From an uncultured Methylococcaceae bacterium (GTDB lineage Bacteria; Pseudomonadota; Gammaproteobacteria; Methylococcales; Methylomonadaceae), in assembly GCA_913009515.1 (NCBI GenBank), contig CAJVYO010000065.1, forward strand, positions 1-8,331: a stretch of DNA of 8,331 bases. The letters are read 5' to 3'. Shown here piece by piece: positions 1-6,975 of this stretch (position 1 is its first letter; the number at the start of each line of letters is the position of its first letter). The position numbers were made by a program, and so were the translations under genes. The notes under the pieces were generated by a model. It was not told the origin of the DNA. It searched no databases and saw only the letters and a list, made by a program, of their open reading frames with translations.

Positions 1-1389
1 CAATGCGACTTTAACAATCTCATCAACAAAATTAGCTTCATTCGGCATCGGCAAGCCTTTGGGGTGATAAAATAACGATTGTTTTTGGAAATCAAACGGA
101 CTTTCCCAACTATAACTTTTCGCCTGACTTAAGCCTAAATTTCGTGAAAAATGTTCAAACTTATTATCCACACTTAAGGTCGCAGAGGTAAACACCCATG
201 AGGCTTTTTGCAAAGCCATAAACTGACTAAATTCAGAGGCAATATCCAACGGCGTTAAACTCAATGAAAATGATTTACGATGTACTTCAAACCATTTCAC
301 CCATTTACCACTGTTATCCTCCAAAATCATTTTCAATTCATTTTCCAAGTCCTCTGCACGCTTGAAACAAGATTCCAAGCCTTTGCTACGCACCGAGGCG
401 ACATTTAACTGATCAGCCAGAGCATCCAAATGCTCTTGTAAACGGGTTAAACCGCCCATAATTTTAGGCAACTTATCAATGTCACTCCATTCACCGCGGC
501 GAATTTCTTCACCAAACGCCAAACGCATATCACGAATTTCATGCGTTAGATTTTCACTTGCCGTGCGTAACGCTGGCTGAACTTGTCCATCAGTCAGGTA
601 TTCATTTAACGTATCTGTGGCTAAATCACCTAATTGTTTAGAACCTAAGGAAATACCTAAGAAGTTAGAGGCCGTTTCTGAAAGCTGATGTGCTTCATCA
701 ATAATCACCACGTCCACTTCGGGTAATAACTCACCATTCCCTGAATTTTTAATCGCCCAATCCGCACATAATAAATGATGATTAACTACCACTAAATCTG
801 CAGTTTGAGCACGCGTTCGGGCTTTCATTAAAAAACATTCTTTATATTCAGGGCATTCTGAACCTAAACAATTTTCTCTCGTTGACGTGGCTTGCATCCA
901 AACAGGACTGGTTTCCATCACCGTTTCCATGTCGGTAATTTCACCCGTCACCGTGCGTTTTGCCCATTTATTGATTTTCATCAAATCAGCAGCTTCTTCA
1001 CGGCTGCCGCTAAAATTCGATTGCATCGAAATTTCTAAACGATAAGTACATAAATAATTCGCTCGCCCTTTTAATAACGCAGCTTCAAAAGGCTGTGTTA
1101 ACGCACGTTGAATCAATGGAATATCTTTATTAAACAGCTGATCTTGTAAATTTTTAGTGCCGGTGGAAACAATCACCTTTTTACCCGATAACAACGCAGG
1201 CACTAAATAAGCAAAGGTTTTACCGGTTCCTGTACCTGCCTCAACAATTACATGTTCTTCATTATCAATACTTTCAGCAATGGCCGTTGCCATCTCTATT
1301 TGTGCAGAACGCGGCGAATAATTATCAATCACCTGTGCTAAACCTTGTTCACCGGTAAAAAACTTTTTTATTTTTGCTTTATTTTTCAT
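1..1389 (-). CDS. yoaA: ATP-dependent DNA helicase, DinG/YoaA family with Fe-S cluster (3' end missing)
   Basis: This is a superfamily 2, XPD-like DNA helicase that unwinds DNA 5' to 3' using ATP. In E. coli YoaA partners with DNA polymerase III chi in repair of stalled replication. I translated the minus strand by hand: 463 codons are open from the ATG to the left edge, against about 640 residues for E. coli YoaA, so the C-terminal third (helicase motifs IV-VI) is outside. Visible motifs are Walker A GTGTGKT (residues 52-58), four cysteines for the 4Fe-4S cluster (C114, C174, C179, C185), the DEAH box (231-234) and TSATLS (401-406). The cysteine-rich segment CLGSECPEYKECF and the stretch around the DEAH box resemble YoaA more than DinG. 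The ATG lies five bases after the antiporter stop codon and has no clear Shine-Dalgarno, which suggests translational coupling in one leftward operon. The family call is firm; YoaA rather than DinG is likely. Confidence 0.93.
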   Translation of the reverse strand, partial: MKNKAKIKKFFTGEQGLAQVIDNYSPRSAQIEMATAIAESIDNEEHVIVEAGTGTGKTFAYLVPALLSGKKVIVSTGTKNLQDQLFNKDIPLIQRALTQPFEAALLKGRANYLCTYRLEISMQSNFSGSREEAADLMKINKWAKRTVTGEITDMETVMETSPVWMQATSTRENCLGSECPEYKECFLMKARTRAQTADLVVVNHHLLCADWAIKNSGNGELLPEVDVVIIDEAHQLSETASNFLGISLGSKQLGDLATDTLNEYLTDGQVQPALRTASENLTHEIRDMRLAFGEEIRRGEWSDIDKLPKIMGGLTRLQEHLDALADQLNVASVRSKGLESCFKRAEDLENELKMILEDNSGKWVKWFEVHRKSFSLSLTPLDIASEFSQFMALQKASWVFTSATLSVDNKFEHFSRNLGLSQAKSYSWESPFDFQKQSLFYHPKGLPMPNEANFVDEIVKVAL

Positions 1390-1394
1390 ATTTT

Positions 1395-3830
1395 TTAAAC
1401 GTCAAGGGTTGCTAATCGTTTTGCTAATTCAGGGGTTTGTAAGGAAAATCTTAATATATCTTTAATCGTTAATCCCAAACAACTCACATAGGTTTCAGCG
1501 ATTACTTTTGTCTCACAAGAAGGCTCTAAATATAATTTACTTAAACCAATTAATTCACCTTCGGATAAATAGTCTACTGCAGCGGCTTCATCTGCCACTG
1601 ATTCCGTTATAATTTTTACTTTACCGCTAATAATAATATATAAAGAGTCACTTTTATGACCTTTTGAAAATATCATATCACGGGGTAAAAAATTGACATA
1701 TCTTGCTTGATTACCTAACTGTTGTAAACACGCAGTAGGCAGTCCATTAAAAAAAGGCGTTTTATCAATCCAACTATCTCGTTTACCAATGCGTAATGCA
1801 ATTTTTAAACTCGATAATTGCTTTAATGAATGCGTTAATTTACCAATAATGACATTTTGCACTTTAGCACTAATTAAACCTTGCTCATAGCTTTTATACA
1901 CCAATTTCAATGAATAACGTAACGCCACTTTTTGAAATAAAAACGCTTCATACTGTCGATAAAAAGCCGCATAATTTTCATTAAAATACTGTAAGCGATT
2001 CTGCCTACGCTGCAAACGCTGTTGATAAATATGTTGAATTGGCTCAATTACTTTAGCCTCCAAGCCTTCATCTAGCATTAGCTGTATCGAATCTAAGGCC
2101 TTATGTGCCATTAATACCCCTGCGATATCATGTAATATTTTATTGGCAAAACGGCGAGTTTGATAACGTGTTAACAACGCTGGCATCCAATTTCTTTCCG
2201 TTAAGGTTTGAATAATGAAACGCTCAAAATCCAATAATAAATTAGGTTGTAACCAACCTGCTCCCATACCTTGTAAATAATCAATACTATGCTGCTGGTC
2301 AATACGCAAAATACTTTTGAACTCAATCAAGGTATGGTAATTGACCACACCTATATCATATAAATAATCAATTTCTTCACTTTCCGCTCTTAAGGCATAC
2401 AAATGCACTTGCTTAATGAGTTGAGTATCTGACAACACAATATCAGTTGCATCTAAGGTACGGTGTAATTTTGATTCTACGCTGGATTCTAATTTGGAAT
2501 CCAATAACTGTAAGGTTGCAAAACAATGTAAAATTTTATCAGTAGATTGATTCACCTTTTGCATACTCAAACTGAGTTCAGCCTGCTCATGGTCGGTTAA
2601 TAAATCCATTTTCAAAAAGTGCATGAGACTATTAATCGTCGTTGCATTCACTAATAACGAAACTAATACCACGCCTAAGGTTAGCACTACTAATAACTCT
2701 TTTTCAGCCAAGCTATCAGGAATAGATAACACCACTGCAATCGCTAACCCACCTTTTAATCCTCCCCACCACATAATATGTCGTTCAGACCAGGTAATGC
2801 GTTTTAAGCCAAAACTCCGCGTTGTTAAGGGGATTAATAAATAAACACTCACCGCTCTGGCAATATAAACAGCGATCACCGCCCATAATATCGGCTGCCA
2901 ATAATGGGCTAAATGTATTAAATCAACAAATAAGCCAATCAAGATAAACAAAAAGGAATTACAGATTAAAACAATAAATTCCCATGTTTCATGAATGGTT
3001 TCGGATGTTTTTTGCGATAAACGACTCAAGCCCGAAATGTTTAAACACATTGCCGCCGTTAAAACCGCCATTACCCCTGAAACATGAAATTCATGCTCGG
3101 CAATAATAAAACTGGCATACGCTAATATTAAAGACAGCACCACCGGAATACTTTGATTGCCATGATACAGACGTACTAATAATTCACTCATTAGCAAGCC
3201 AATCACGACGCCGACTAAAGCCCCGCCAATAAACACCTTTAAAAATTGTTGTACCGCCAAGACCCCATCACTCACTAAAAAATCGGTTTTTGTGAGCATT
3301 AACAATAAAATATTAAATAACACAATCGCGGTCGCATCATTCATCAAGGATTCGCCTTCAACCAAAATATTGAGCCGCTTAGACACCCCTAACTCTTTAA
3401 ATAACGCGACCACCGCCACTGGATCAGTTGCTGAAATTAAACTACCAAATAAAAGTGCCACCATAATTTGTAATTCTAATGACCACCAAATACCAATACC
3501 TACTAATACTGTAGAAATCAGCATGCCTACAATCGCCAACACTAAAATTGAAACGCTATTCCTTAACAACGCGCGTGCATCTAATAATAACGCGGATTCA
3601 AACACCAACGCCGGTAAAAATATAAATAAAACTAAGTCCGAGGTAAGTGATAATTCCTCAAAGTGATAGATGCCAAACTCACTTAATGTCTCTGAAAAGA
3701 AATTAAGCATCAAGCCCGTTATCACCAGTAACACGGTATAAGGTATCGGCAAATGCCGGCAAAGACTCGCTGCAATCATTGCCAATAATAAAATAGCGGA
3801 ACTGACAAGTAACATTTCAGGTAATAGCAT
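1395..3830 (-). CDS. CPA1 Na+/H+ antiporter with C-terminal cyclic-nucleotide-binding-like domain
   Basis: This is an inner-membrane cation/proton exchanger, probably acting in Na+ and pH homeostasis. I prefer the ATG at 3830 (811 residues) because AAGGAT (3838-3843) sits eight bases upstream and the protein then begins like other NhaP proteins. An in-frame TTG at 3929 would add 33 residues with one more hydrophobic stretch but has no ribosome binding site. Residues about 5-405 form the transporter: ATDP (134-137), the ND pair of the ion site (N164, D165, within ESLMND), a conserved membrane arginine (R325) and GLKGG (357-361). Residues about 408-690 are a polar, probably helical cytoplasmic linker with no further membrane segments. 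Residues about 690-805 are a CNBD fold with a GE pair (758-759). The arginine that normally holds the cyclic-nucleotide phosphate appears to be replaced by S771, so ligand binding is doubtful. The architecture recalls plant SOS1 rather than SLC9C1, because no voltage-sensor is present. Confidence 0.92.
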   Translation of the reverse strand: MLLPEMLLVSSAILLLAMIAASLCRHLPIPYTVLLVITGLMLNFFSETLSEFGIYHFEELSLTSDLVLFIFLPALVFESALLLDARALLRNSVSILVLAIVGMLISTVLVGIGIWWSLELQIMVALLFGSLISATDPVAVVALFKELGVSKRLNILVEGESLMNDATAIVLFNILLLMLTKTDFLVSDGVLAVQQFLKVFIGGALVGVVIGLLMSELLVRLYHGNQSIPVVLSLILAYASFIIAEHEFHVSGVMAVLTAAMCLNISGLSRLSQKTSETIHETWEFIVLICNSFLFILIGLFVDLIHLAHYWQPILWAVIAVYIARAVSVYLLIPLTTRSFGLKRITWSERHIMWWGGLKGGLAIAVVLSIPDSLAEKELLVVLTLGVVLVSLLVNATTINSLMHFLKMDLLTDHEQAELSLSMQKVNQSTDKILHCFATLQLLDSKLESSVESKLHRTLDATDIVLSDTQLIKQVHLYALRAESEEIDYLYDIGVVNYHTLIEFKSILRIDQQHSIDYLQGMGAGWLQPNLLLDFERFIIQTLTERNWMPALLTRYQTRRFANKILHDIAGVLMAHKALDSIQLMLDEGLEAKVIEPIQHIYQQRLQRRQNRLQYFNENYAAFYRQYEAFLFQKVALRYSLKLVYKSYEQGLISAKVQNVIIGKLTHSLKQLSSLKIALRIGKRDSWIDKTPFFNGLPTACLQQLGNQARYVNFLPRDMIFSKGHKSDSLYIIISGKVKIITESVADEAAAVDYLSEGELIGLSKLYLEPSCETKVIAETYVSCLGLTIKDILRFSLQTPELAKRLATLDV

Positions 3831-3837
3831 AAAATTT

Positions 3838-3843
3838 ATCCTT
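3838..3843 (-). promoter_or_regulatory. Ribosome binding site that favours the ATG start at 3830
   Basis: Read on the minus strand this is AAGGAT, with eight bases between AGGA and the ATG at 3830. The competing TTG at 3929 is preceded only by an AT-rich run without any purine-rich motif. This decides the preferred start of the antiporter. Confidence 0.65.
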
Positions 3844-3937
3844 TTATATACACCACTGATAACCACAATAAATAACACAAGAATAGCGGCTAAAAATAAA
3901 TCCCCTTTCGCATCATAGGCTATTTTCAAAAAATTAG

Positions 3938-3946
3938 TGTTATAAT
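3938..3946 (+). promoter_or_regulatory. Candidate extended -10 promoter element for xoxF
   Basis: TGTTATAAT matches the extended -10 consensus TGnTATAAT at every position. No convincing -35 hexamer sits 17 bp upstream, which is acceptable for extended -10 promoters. Transcription would begin near 3952-3954 and give xoxF a 5' leader of about 185 bases. AT-rich DNA gives TATAAT by chance fairly often, so this remains a prediction. Confidence 0.4.
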
Positions 3947-3961
3947 CATTCCTGTTGGTCG

Positions 3962-4000
3962 CAATCTTTCTTAAATTAGAAAGGATAATACCAAAGATTG
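3962..4000 (+). repeat. Overlapping inverted repeats upstream of xoxF
   Basis: CAATCTTT (3962-3969) is exactly complementary to AAAGATTG (3993-4000). Within it, CTTTCT (3966-3971) is exactly complementary to AGAAAG (3978-3983) around a six-base loop. The two stems share bases 3966-3969, so an RNA copy could form one or the other fully but not both. It may be a protein operator or a leader RNA structure; the sequence cannot tell which. Confidence 0.55.
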
Positions 4001-4014
4001 AAGTGATTGTAATA

Positions 4015-4029
4015 CCTCGTAGCTCGAGG
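4015..4029 (+). repeat. Short inverted repeat CCTCG / CGAGG
   Basis: CCTCG (4015-4019) and CGAGG (4025-4029) are exact complements around a five-base spacer. This is the most GC-rich spot in an otherwise AT-rich leader. CCTC could also pair with GAGG of the xoxF ribosome binding site (4127-4130), though only over four bases. Confidence 0.45.
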
Positions 4030-4056
4030 ACATAAAAATAAAAATCAGCTTCATCA

Positions 4057-4089
4057 CTTAAAGCTTAAAACTAATATTAGTCTTAAAAC
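4057..4089 (+). repeat. Perfect 12-bp palindrome flanked by CTTAAA repeats
   Basis: ACTAATATTAGT (4070-4081) is a perfect palindrome. CTTAAAAC occurs at 4064-4071 and again at 4082-4089, 18 bp apart, and a third partial copy, CTTAAA, lies at 4057-4062. The dyad plus phased direct repeats resembles a transcription-factor operator upstream of xoxF. AT-rich composition raises the chance of coincidence. Confidence 0.4.
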
Positions 4090-4125
4090 AAATAACATGG
4101 TTCTATTGTAAAATATAGATTCTCT

Positions 4126-4130
4126 GGAGG
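4126..4130 (+). promoter_or_regulatory. Strong Shine-Dalgarno of xoxF
   Basis: GGAGG followed by six bases and ATG is near-optimal, which fits a very abundant periplasmic enzyme. It fixes the xoxF start at 4137. Confidence 0.85.
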
Positions 4131-4136
4131 AATTAT

Positions 4137-5993
4137 ATGAAGAAGCCTTTAAAAAGCTTGCTACTTGCTTCATCTGTTGCAGCTATTCTTGCTGTACCAT
4201 CTATTACAACGGCTAACACAGGCGTTGAAAAATTAACGAAAAATCCTGCTAACTGGGCAACTGCATTAGGTAACTATGCAGGAACACGCTATAGTAAACT
4301 TGATCAAATTAATGCTAAAAACGTTAAAAACCTGCAACCAGCATGGTCTTTTTCAACAGGTGTATTACGTGGACACGAAGGTGGACCATTAGTAATTGGT
4401 GATGTTATTTACATTCATACGCCTTTCCCTAATACAGTTTATGCATTAGACCAAGAAACTAAATCTGTTATTTGGGAATACACGCCTTCTATGGATGCGG
4501 ATGTAACAATTCCTGTTATGTGTTGTGATACCGTTAACCGTGGTTTAGCTTACGGTGATGGTAAAATTTTCCTACAACAATCAGATACTGTTTTAACGGC
4601 ACTAGATGCTAAAACAGGTCAACGTGTTTGGAGTGTACAAAACGGTGATCCTAAATTAGGTATGACTAATACACAAGCACCTTTAGTGGTTAAAGACAAA
4701 GTCTTAACCGGTATTGCGGGTGGTGAGTTTGGTGTACGTGGTTTCTTAGCGGCCTATGACATCAAAACAGGTGAGTTAGCATGGAAAGGTTACAGCATGG
4801 GGCCAGATGGCGACACGCTAATTAAACCTGGAAGCTCAACAACTTGGGAAGATGGTAAAGTCACTAAATTGGGTAAAAACTCAGGAACCAGTTCTTGGGA
4901 AGGCGACCAATGGAAAATCGGTGGCGGAACAACTTGGGGCTGGTATTCTTATGACCCTAAATTAAACCTAGTGTATTACGGTTCGGGTAACCCTTCTACT
5001 TGGAATCCAGTACAACGTCCTGGTGACAACAAGTGGTCTATGTCTTTATGGGCACGTGATGCGGATACCGGTGAAGTTAAATGGGTATACCAAATGACAC
5101 CACATGATGAGTGGGATTTTGATGGTATCAACGAAACGGTATTAACTGATCAAAAAATTAATGGCAAAATGCGTCAAACATTGGTGCATTTTGACCGTAA
5201 TGGTTTTGGTTATACCTTAGACCGTGTGACAGGTGAATTGCTGGTTGCTGAAACATTTGATAAAACAGTCAACTGGGCATCTCATGTTGATCTGAAATCA
5301 GGTCGCCCACAAGTTGTCTCTAAATACAGTACAGAGCAAAATGGTGAAGATGAAAACACAGCCGGCGTTTGTCCAGCTGCGTTAGGGTCTAAAAACCAAC
5401 AACCTGTTTCTTACTCGCCACAAACTAAAATGTTCTACATCTCTGCAAATCATCTTTGCATGGACTACGAACCATTTGAAGTTTCTTACACAGCTGGACA
5501 ACCATACGTTGGTGCAACACTAACCATGATGCCTGCTGGTGGTGATGTGATGACTGGTAAAAAAGATGGTTCTACCAACTTAGGTCAGTTTACGGCTTGG
5601 GATGCAACAACGGGTAAAATCGTTTGGTCTAACAAAGAAAAATTCTCTGTTTGGTCTGGATCGGTTGCAACCGCTGGTGGCGTAGTATTCTACGGTACAC
5701 TTGAAGGTTACTTAAAAGCAGTTGATGCTAAAACAGGTAAAGAATTGTATAAATTCAAAACACCTTCAGGCATCATCGGTAACGTCAATACTTGGTCTTA
5801 CAAAGGCAAGCAATACGTTGGTGTACTTTCAGGTATCGGCGGCTGGGCTGGTATCGGTATCGCAGCAGGACTTGATGATGGTACATCAGCTTCTGATAGC
5901 GAAGGCCTAGGATCAGTAGTTGCATACAGAGCTTTAAGTTCGTTCACTAAATTAGGTGGCGTATTTACAGTATTTGCACTACCTGGTAAATAA
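4137..5993 (+). CDS. xoxF: Lanthanide-dependent PQQ methanol dehydrogenase XoxF
   Basis: This periplasmic quinoprotein oxidises methanol to formaldehyde (or further to formate) with PQQ and a lanthanide, passing electrons to cytochrome cL. The protein has 618 residues, full length for the family. A signal peptide is present (KK at 2-3, hydrophobic core, likely cleavage after A26). The eight-bladed propeller shows W-motif repeats such as ALDAKTG and AVDAKTG. Key residues are the vicinal disulphide C129-C130 next to PQQ, metal ligand E197, stacking W267, metal ligand N285, catalytic D327 and D329 in WDFDG, R354, and the second cysteine pair C412/C441. The aspartate two positions after the catalytic aspartate is the hallmark of lanthanide enzymes; calcium-dependent MxaF has alanine there. 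The C-terminal pattern suggests the XoxF5 clade, less surely. Codon choice leans to GGT and CGT, as in highly expressed genes. A terminator follows directly, so xoxF probably has a strong monocistronic transcript. Confidence 0.97.
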   Translation: MKKPLKSLLLASSVAAILAVPSITTANTGVEKLTKNPANWATALGNYAGTRYSKLDQINAKNVKNLQPAWSFSTGVLRGHEGGPLVIGDVIYIHTPFPNTVYALDQETKSVIWEYTPSMDADVTIPVMCCDTVNRGLAYGDGKIFLQQSDTVLTALDAKTGQRVWSVQNGDPKLGMTNTQAPLVVKDKVLTGIAGGEFGVRGFLAAYDIKTGELAWKGYSMGPDGDTLIKPGSSTTWEDGKVTKLGKNSGTSSWEGDQWKIGGGTTWGWYSYDPKLNLVYYGSGNPSTWNPVQRPGDNKWSMSLWARDADTGEVKWVYQMTPHDEWDFDGINETVLTDQKINGKMRQTLVHFDRNGFGYTLDRVTGELLVAETFDKTVNWASHVDLKSGRPQVVSKYSTEQNGEDENTAGVCPAALGSKNQQPVSYSPQTKMFYISANHLCMDYEPFEVSYTAGQPYVGATLTMMPAGGDVMTGKKDGSTNLGQFTAWDATTGKIVWSNKEKFSVWSGSVATAGGVVFYGTLEGYLKAVDAKTGKELYKFKTPSGIIGNVNTWSYKGKQYVGVLSGIGGWAGIGIAAGLDDGTSASDSEGLGSVVAYRALSSFTKLGGVFTVFALPGK

Positions 5994-6021
5994 ATCGATC
6001 TATTTTTAGATTTATTTAGCT

Positions 6022-6062
6022 AAAAAAGCCTCGACTGAATTTAATTTAGTCGGGGCTTTTTT
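6022..6062 (+). terminator. Intrinsic terminator after xoxF
   Basis: A 15-base left arm (6022-6036) pairs with 6048-6062, with a single T-G wobble and an 11-base loop. The stem core is GCCTCGACT with AGTCGGGGC, and the right arm ends in a run of six T. It lies 28 bases after the xoxF stop and before xoxJ, so it should limit read-through into xoxJ. Confidence 0.88.
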
Positions 6063-6095
6063 GTTTCTATATTATGCAAACCAACAGCCTATAAC

Positions 6096-6926
6096 ATGCC
6101 TTTATTGAATATATTAAAAATCACCGCCTCGGCACTTATTTTAGCGAGTAGTTCATCCATACACGCCGCTGAAAAATTTAGAGTCTGTGCTGACCCGCTC
6201 AATCCTCCCTATTCCAGCAAAAAACAAGATGGCTTTGAAAATAAAATAGCGACTCTTTTTGCTAAAAAACTGAATCAAGAATTAGAATATTATTGGTTTC
6301 CACAACGCATTGGTTTTGTTCGTAATACCTTAAAATCAAAAATAGATGAAAATAGTGATCAATTCAAATGCGATGTCATTATGGGCGTACCCGCAGGATT
6401 TGATTTCACAGCAACAACTAACAGCTATTATCAGTCTACTTATGTATTATTAATCGCTAAAGGAAGAGGCTGGGACAACATTACTATTCCAGAACAATTA
6501 CGTTCACTACCTCTAGCCAAACAAGCATCACTGAAAATTGCAATGTTTGATCGTGGGCCCGGTACGGCTTGGTTACAAAATAGCGGCTTATTAGATCAAG
6601 GCGTGCCTTATCAAACCATGACCGGAGATAATGAAAATAACACCGCCATGCTAATGGAACAAGCCTTACAAAAAGGTGATATTGATATGGTTATTTTATG
6701 GGGACCGATGGCAGGTCATATTATATCTCGCAACCCTACTGCCTATAAATCATTGCCTATGAAATCATCATTAAATATGAAATTTGATTATGGCATGGCG
6801 ATGGGGGTTCGCTATCCCGATAAACAACGTAAAAATCAGCTCAATCAACTCATTAAAGAGAATCAAGCTGAGATTAATGCTATATTAAAAAGTTATCATG
6901 TGCCGTTATTGGATATAGAAAAATAG
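6096..6926 (+). CDS. xoxJ: XoxJ/MxaJ-like periplasmic binding protein of methanol oxidation
   Basis: This protein belongs to the quinoprotein-dehydrogenase-associated solute-binding family that includes MxaJ and XoxJ, located in the periplasm and thought to help activate or assemble methanol dehydrogenase. The 276-residue product has a signal peptide (hydrophobic 9-18, cleavage near A24 or A25). The mature part starts EKFRVCADPLNPPYS, typical of the family, and continues with KCDVIMGVPAGF (91-102) and a C-terminal YHVPLLD (267-273). C31 and C92 may form a disulphide. Its position 102 bp after xoxF supports the name. No xoxG cytochrome gene lies between or after the two, unlike the common xoxFGJ order. 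The start is the only possible ATG in frame after the last plausible boundary, but no Shine-Dalgarno precedes it. A weak -10-like TATTAT (6070-6075) might start a short independent transcript; otherwise expression depends on terminator read-through. Confidence 0.92.
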   Translation: MPLLNILKITASALILASSSSIHAAEKFRVCADPLNPPYSSKKQDGFENKIATLFAKKLNQELEYYWFPQRIGFVRNTLKSKIDENSDQFKCDVIMGVPAGFDFTATTNSYYQSTYVLLIAKGRGWDNITIPEQLRSLPLAKQASLKIAMFDRGPGTAWLQNSGLLDQGVPYQTMTGDNENNTAMLMEQALQKGDIDMVILWGPMAGHIISRNPTAYKSLPMKSSLNMKFDYGMAMGVRYPDKQRKNQLNQLIKENQAEINAILKSYHVPLLDIEK

Positions 6927-6930
6927 GTTT

Positions 6931-6962
6931 CAAAAAAGAGACGTTTCTATTTATACGTCTCT
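6931..6962 (-). terminator. Intrinsic terminator of the polysaccharide operon, between convergent genes
   Basis: AGAGACGT (6937-6944) and ACGTCTCT (6955-6962) form a perfect 8-bp stem with a 10-base loop. On the minus strand the hairpin is followed by six T (6932-6937 reversed, partly in the stem), giving a proper intrinsic terminator 13 bases after the Wzz-like gene stop. On the + strand there is no T run after the stem, so it is a weaker stop for xoxJ. Confidence 0.75.
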
Positions 6963-6975
6963 ATAACCTAAAATA

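Larger units (their letters stand above)
3930..4136. promoter_or_regulatory. Divergent intergenic control region between antiporter and xoxF
   Basis: No gene was found here. If the antiporter starts at 3830 the region extends to 306 bp. It holds a perfect extended -10 box on the + strand (3938-3946), overlapping inverted repeats (3962-4000), a short GC-rich inverted repeat (4015-4029), a 12-bp palindrome flanked by direct repeats (4057-4089) and the xoxF ribosome binding site (4126-4130). The leftward promoter for the antiporter is not clear: minus-strand TATAAC (3939-3944) overlaps the + strand -10 box but has no good -35 at normal spacing. Confidence 0.6.

Noticed and set aside
2623..2844. 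Open frame of 73 codons on the + strand
   Set aside because: It lies wholly antisense to the conserved antiporter, has no ribosome binding site that I could see and no recognisable protein pattern.
3292..3666. Open frame of 124 codons on the + strand
   Set aside because: Its Asn/Thr/Ser-rich composition is the shadow of the hydrophobic membrane part of the antiporter on the other strand.
3959..3964. Minus-strand TTGCGA as a -35 for the antiporter with TATAAC at 3939-3944
   Set aside because: The spacer would be only 14 bp, too short for a standard promoter.
4114..4119. TATAGA as a -10 box for xoxF
   Set aside because: Transcription would start inside the Shine-Dalgarno and no -35 hexamer is present upstream.
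5722..5910. Open frame of 62 codons on the + strand
   Set aside because: It is an alternative frame inside the highly conserved 3' part of xoxF and has no recognisable features.
4137..5993. Calcium-type methanol dehydrogenase MxaF
   Set aside because: Position 329 is aspartate (WDFDG), the lanthanide-ligand signature of XoxF; MxaF has alanine there, and no mxaI or mxaG gene is near.
6074..6094. ATG-initiated mini-frame of six codons just before xoxJ
   Set aside because: It ends two bases before the xoxJ ATG and could be a coupling leader peptide, but there is no ribosome binding site and no composition that suggests an attenuator.
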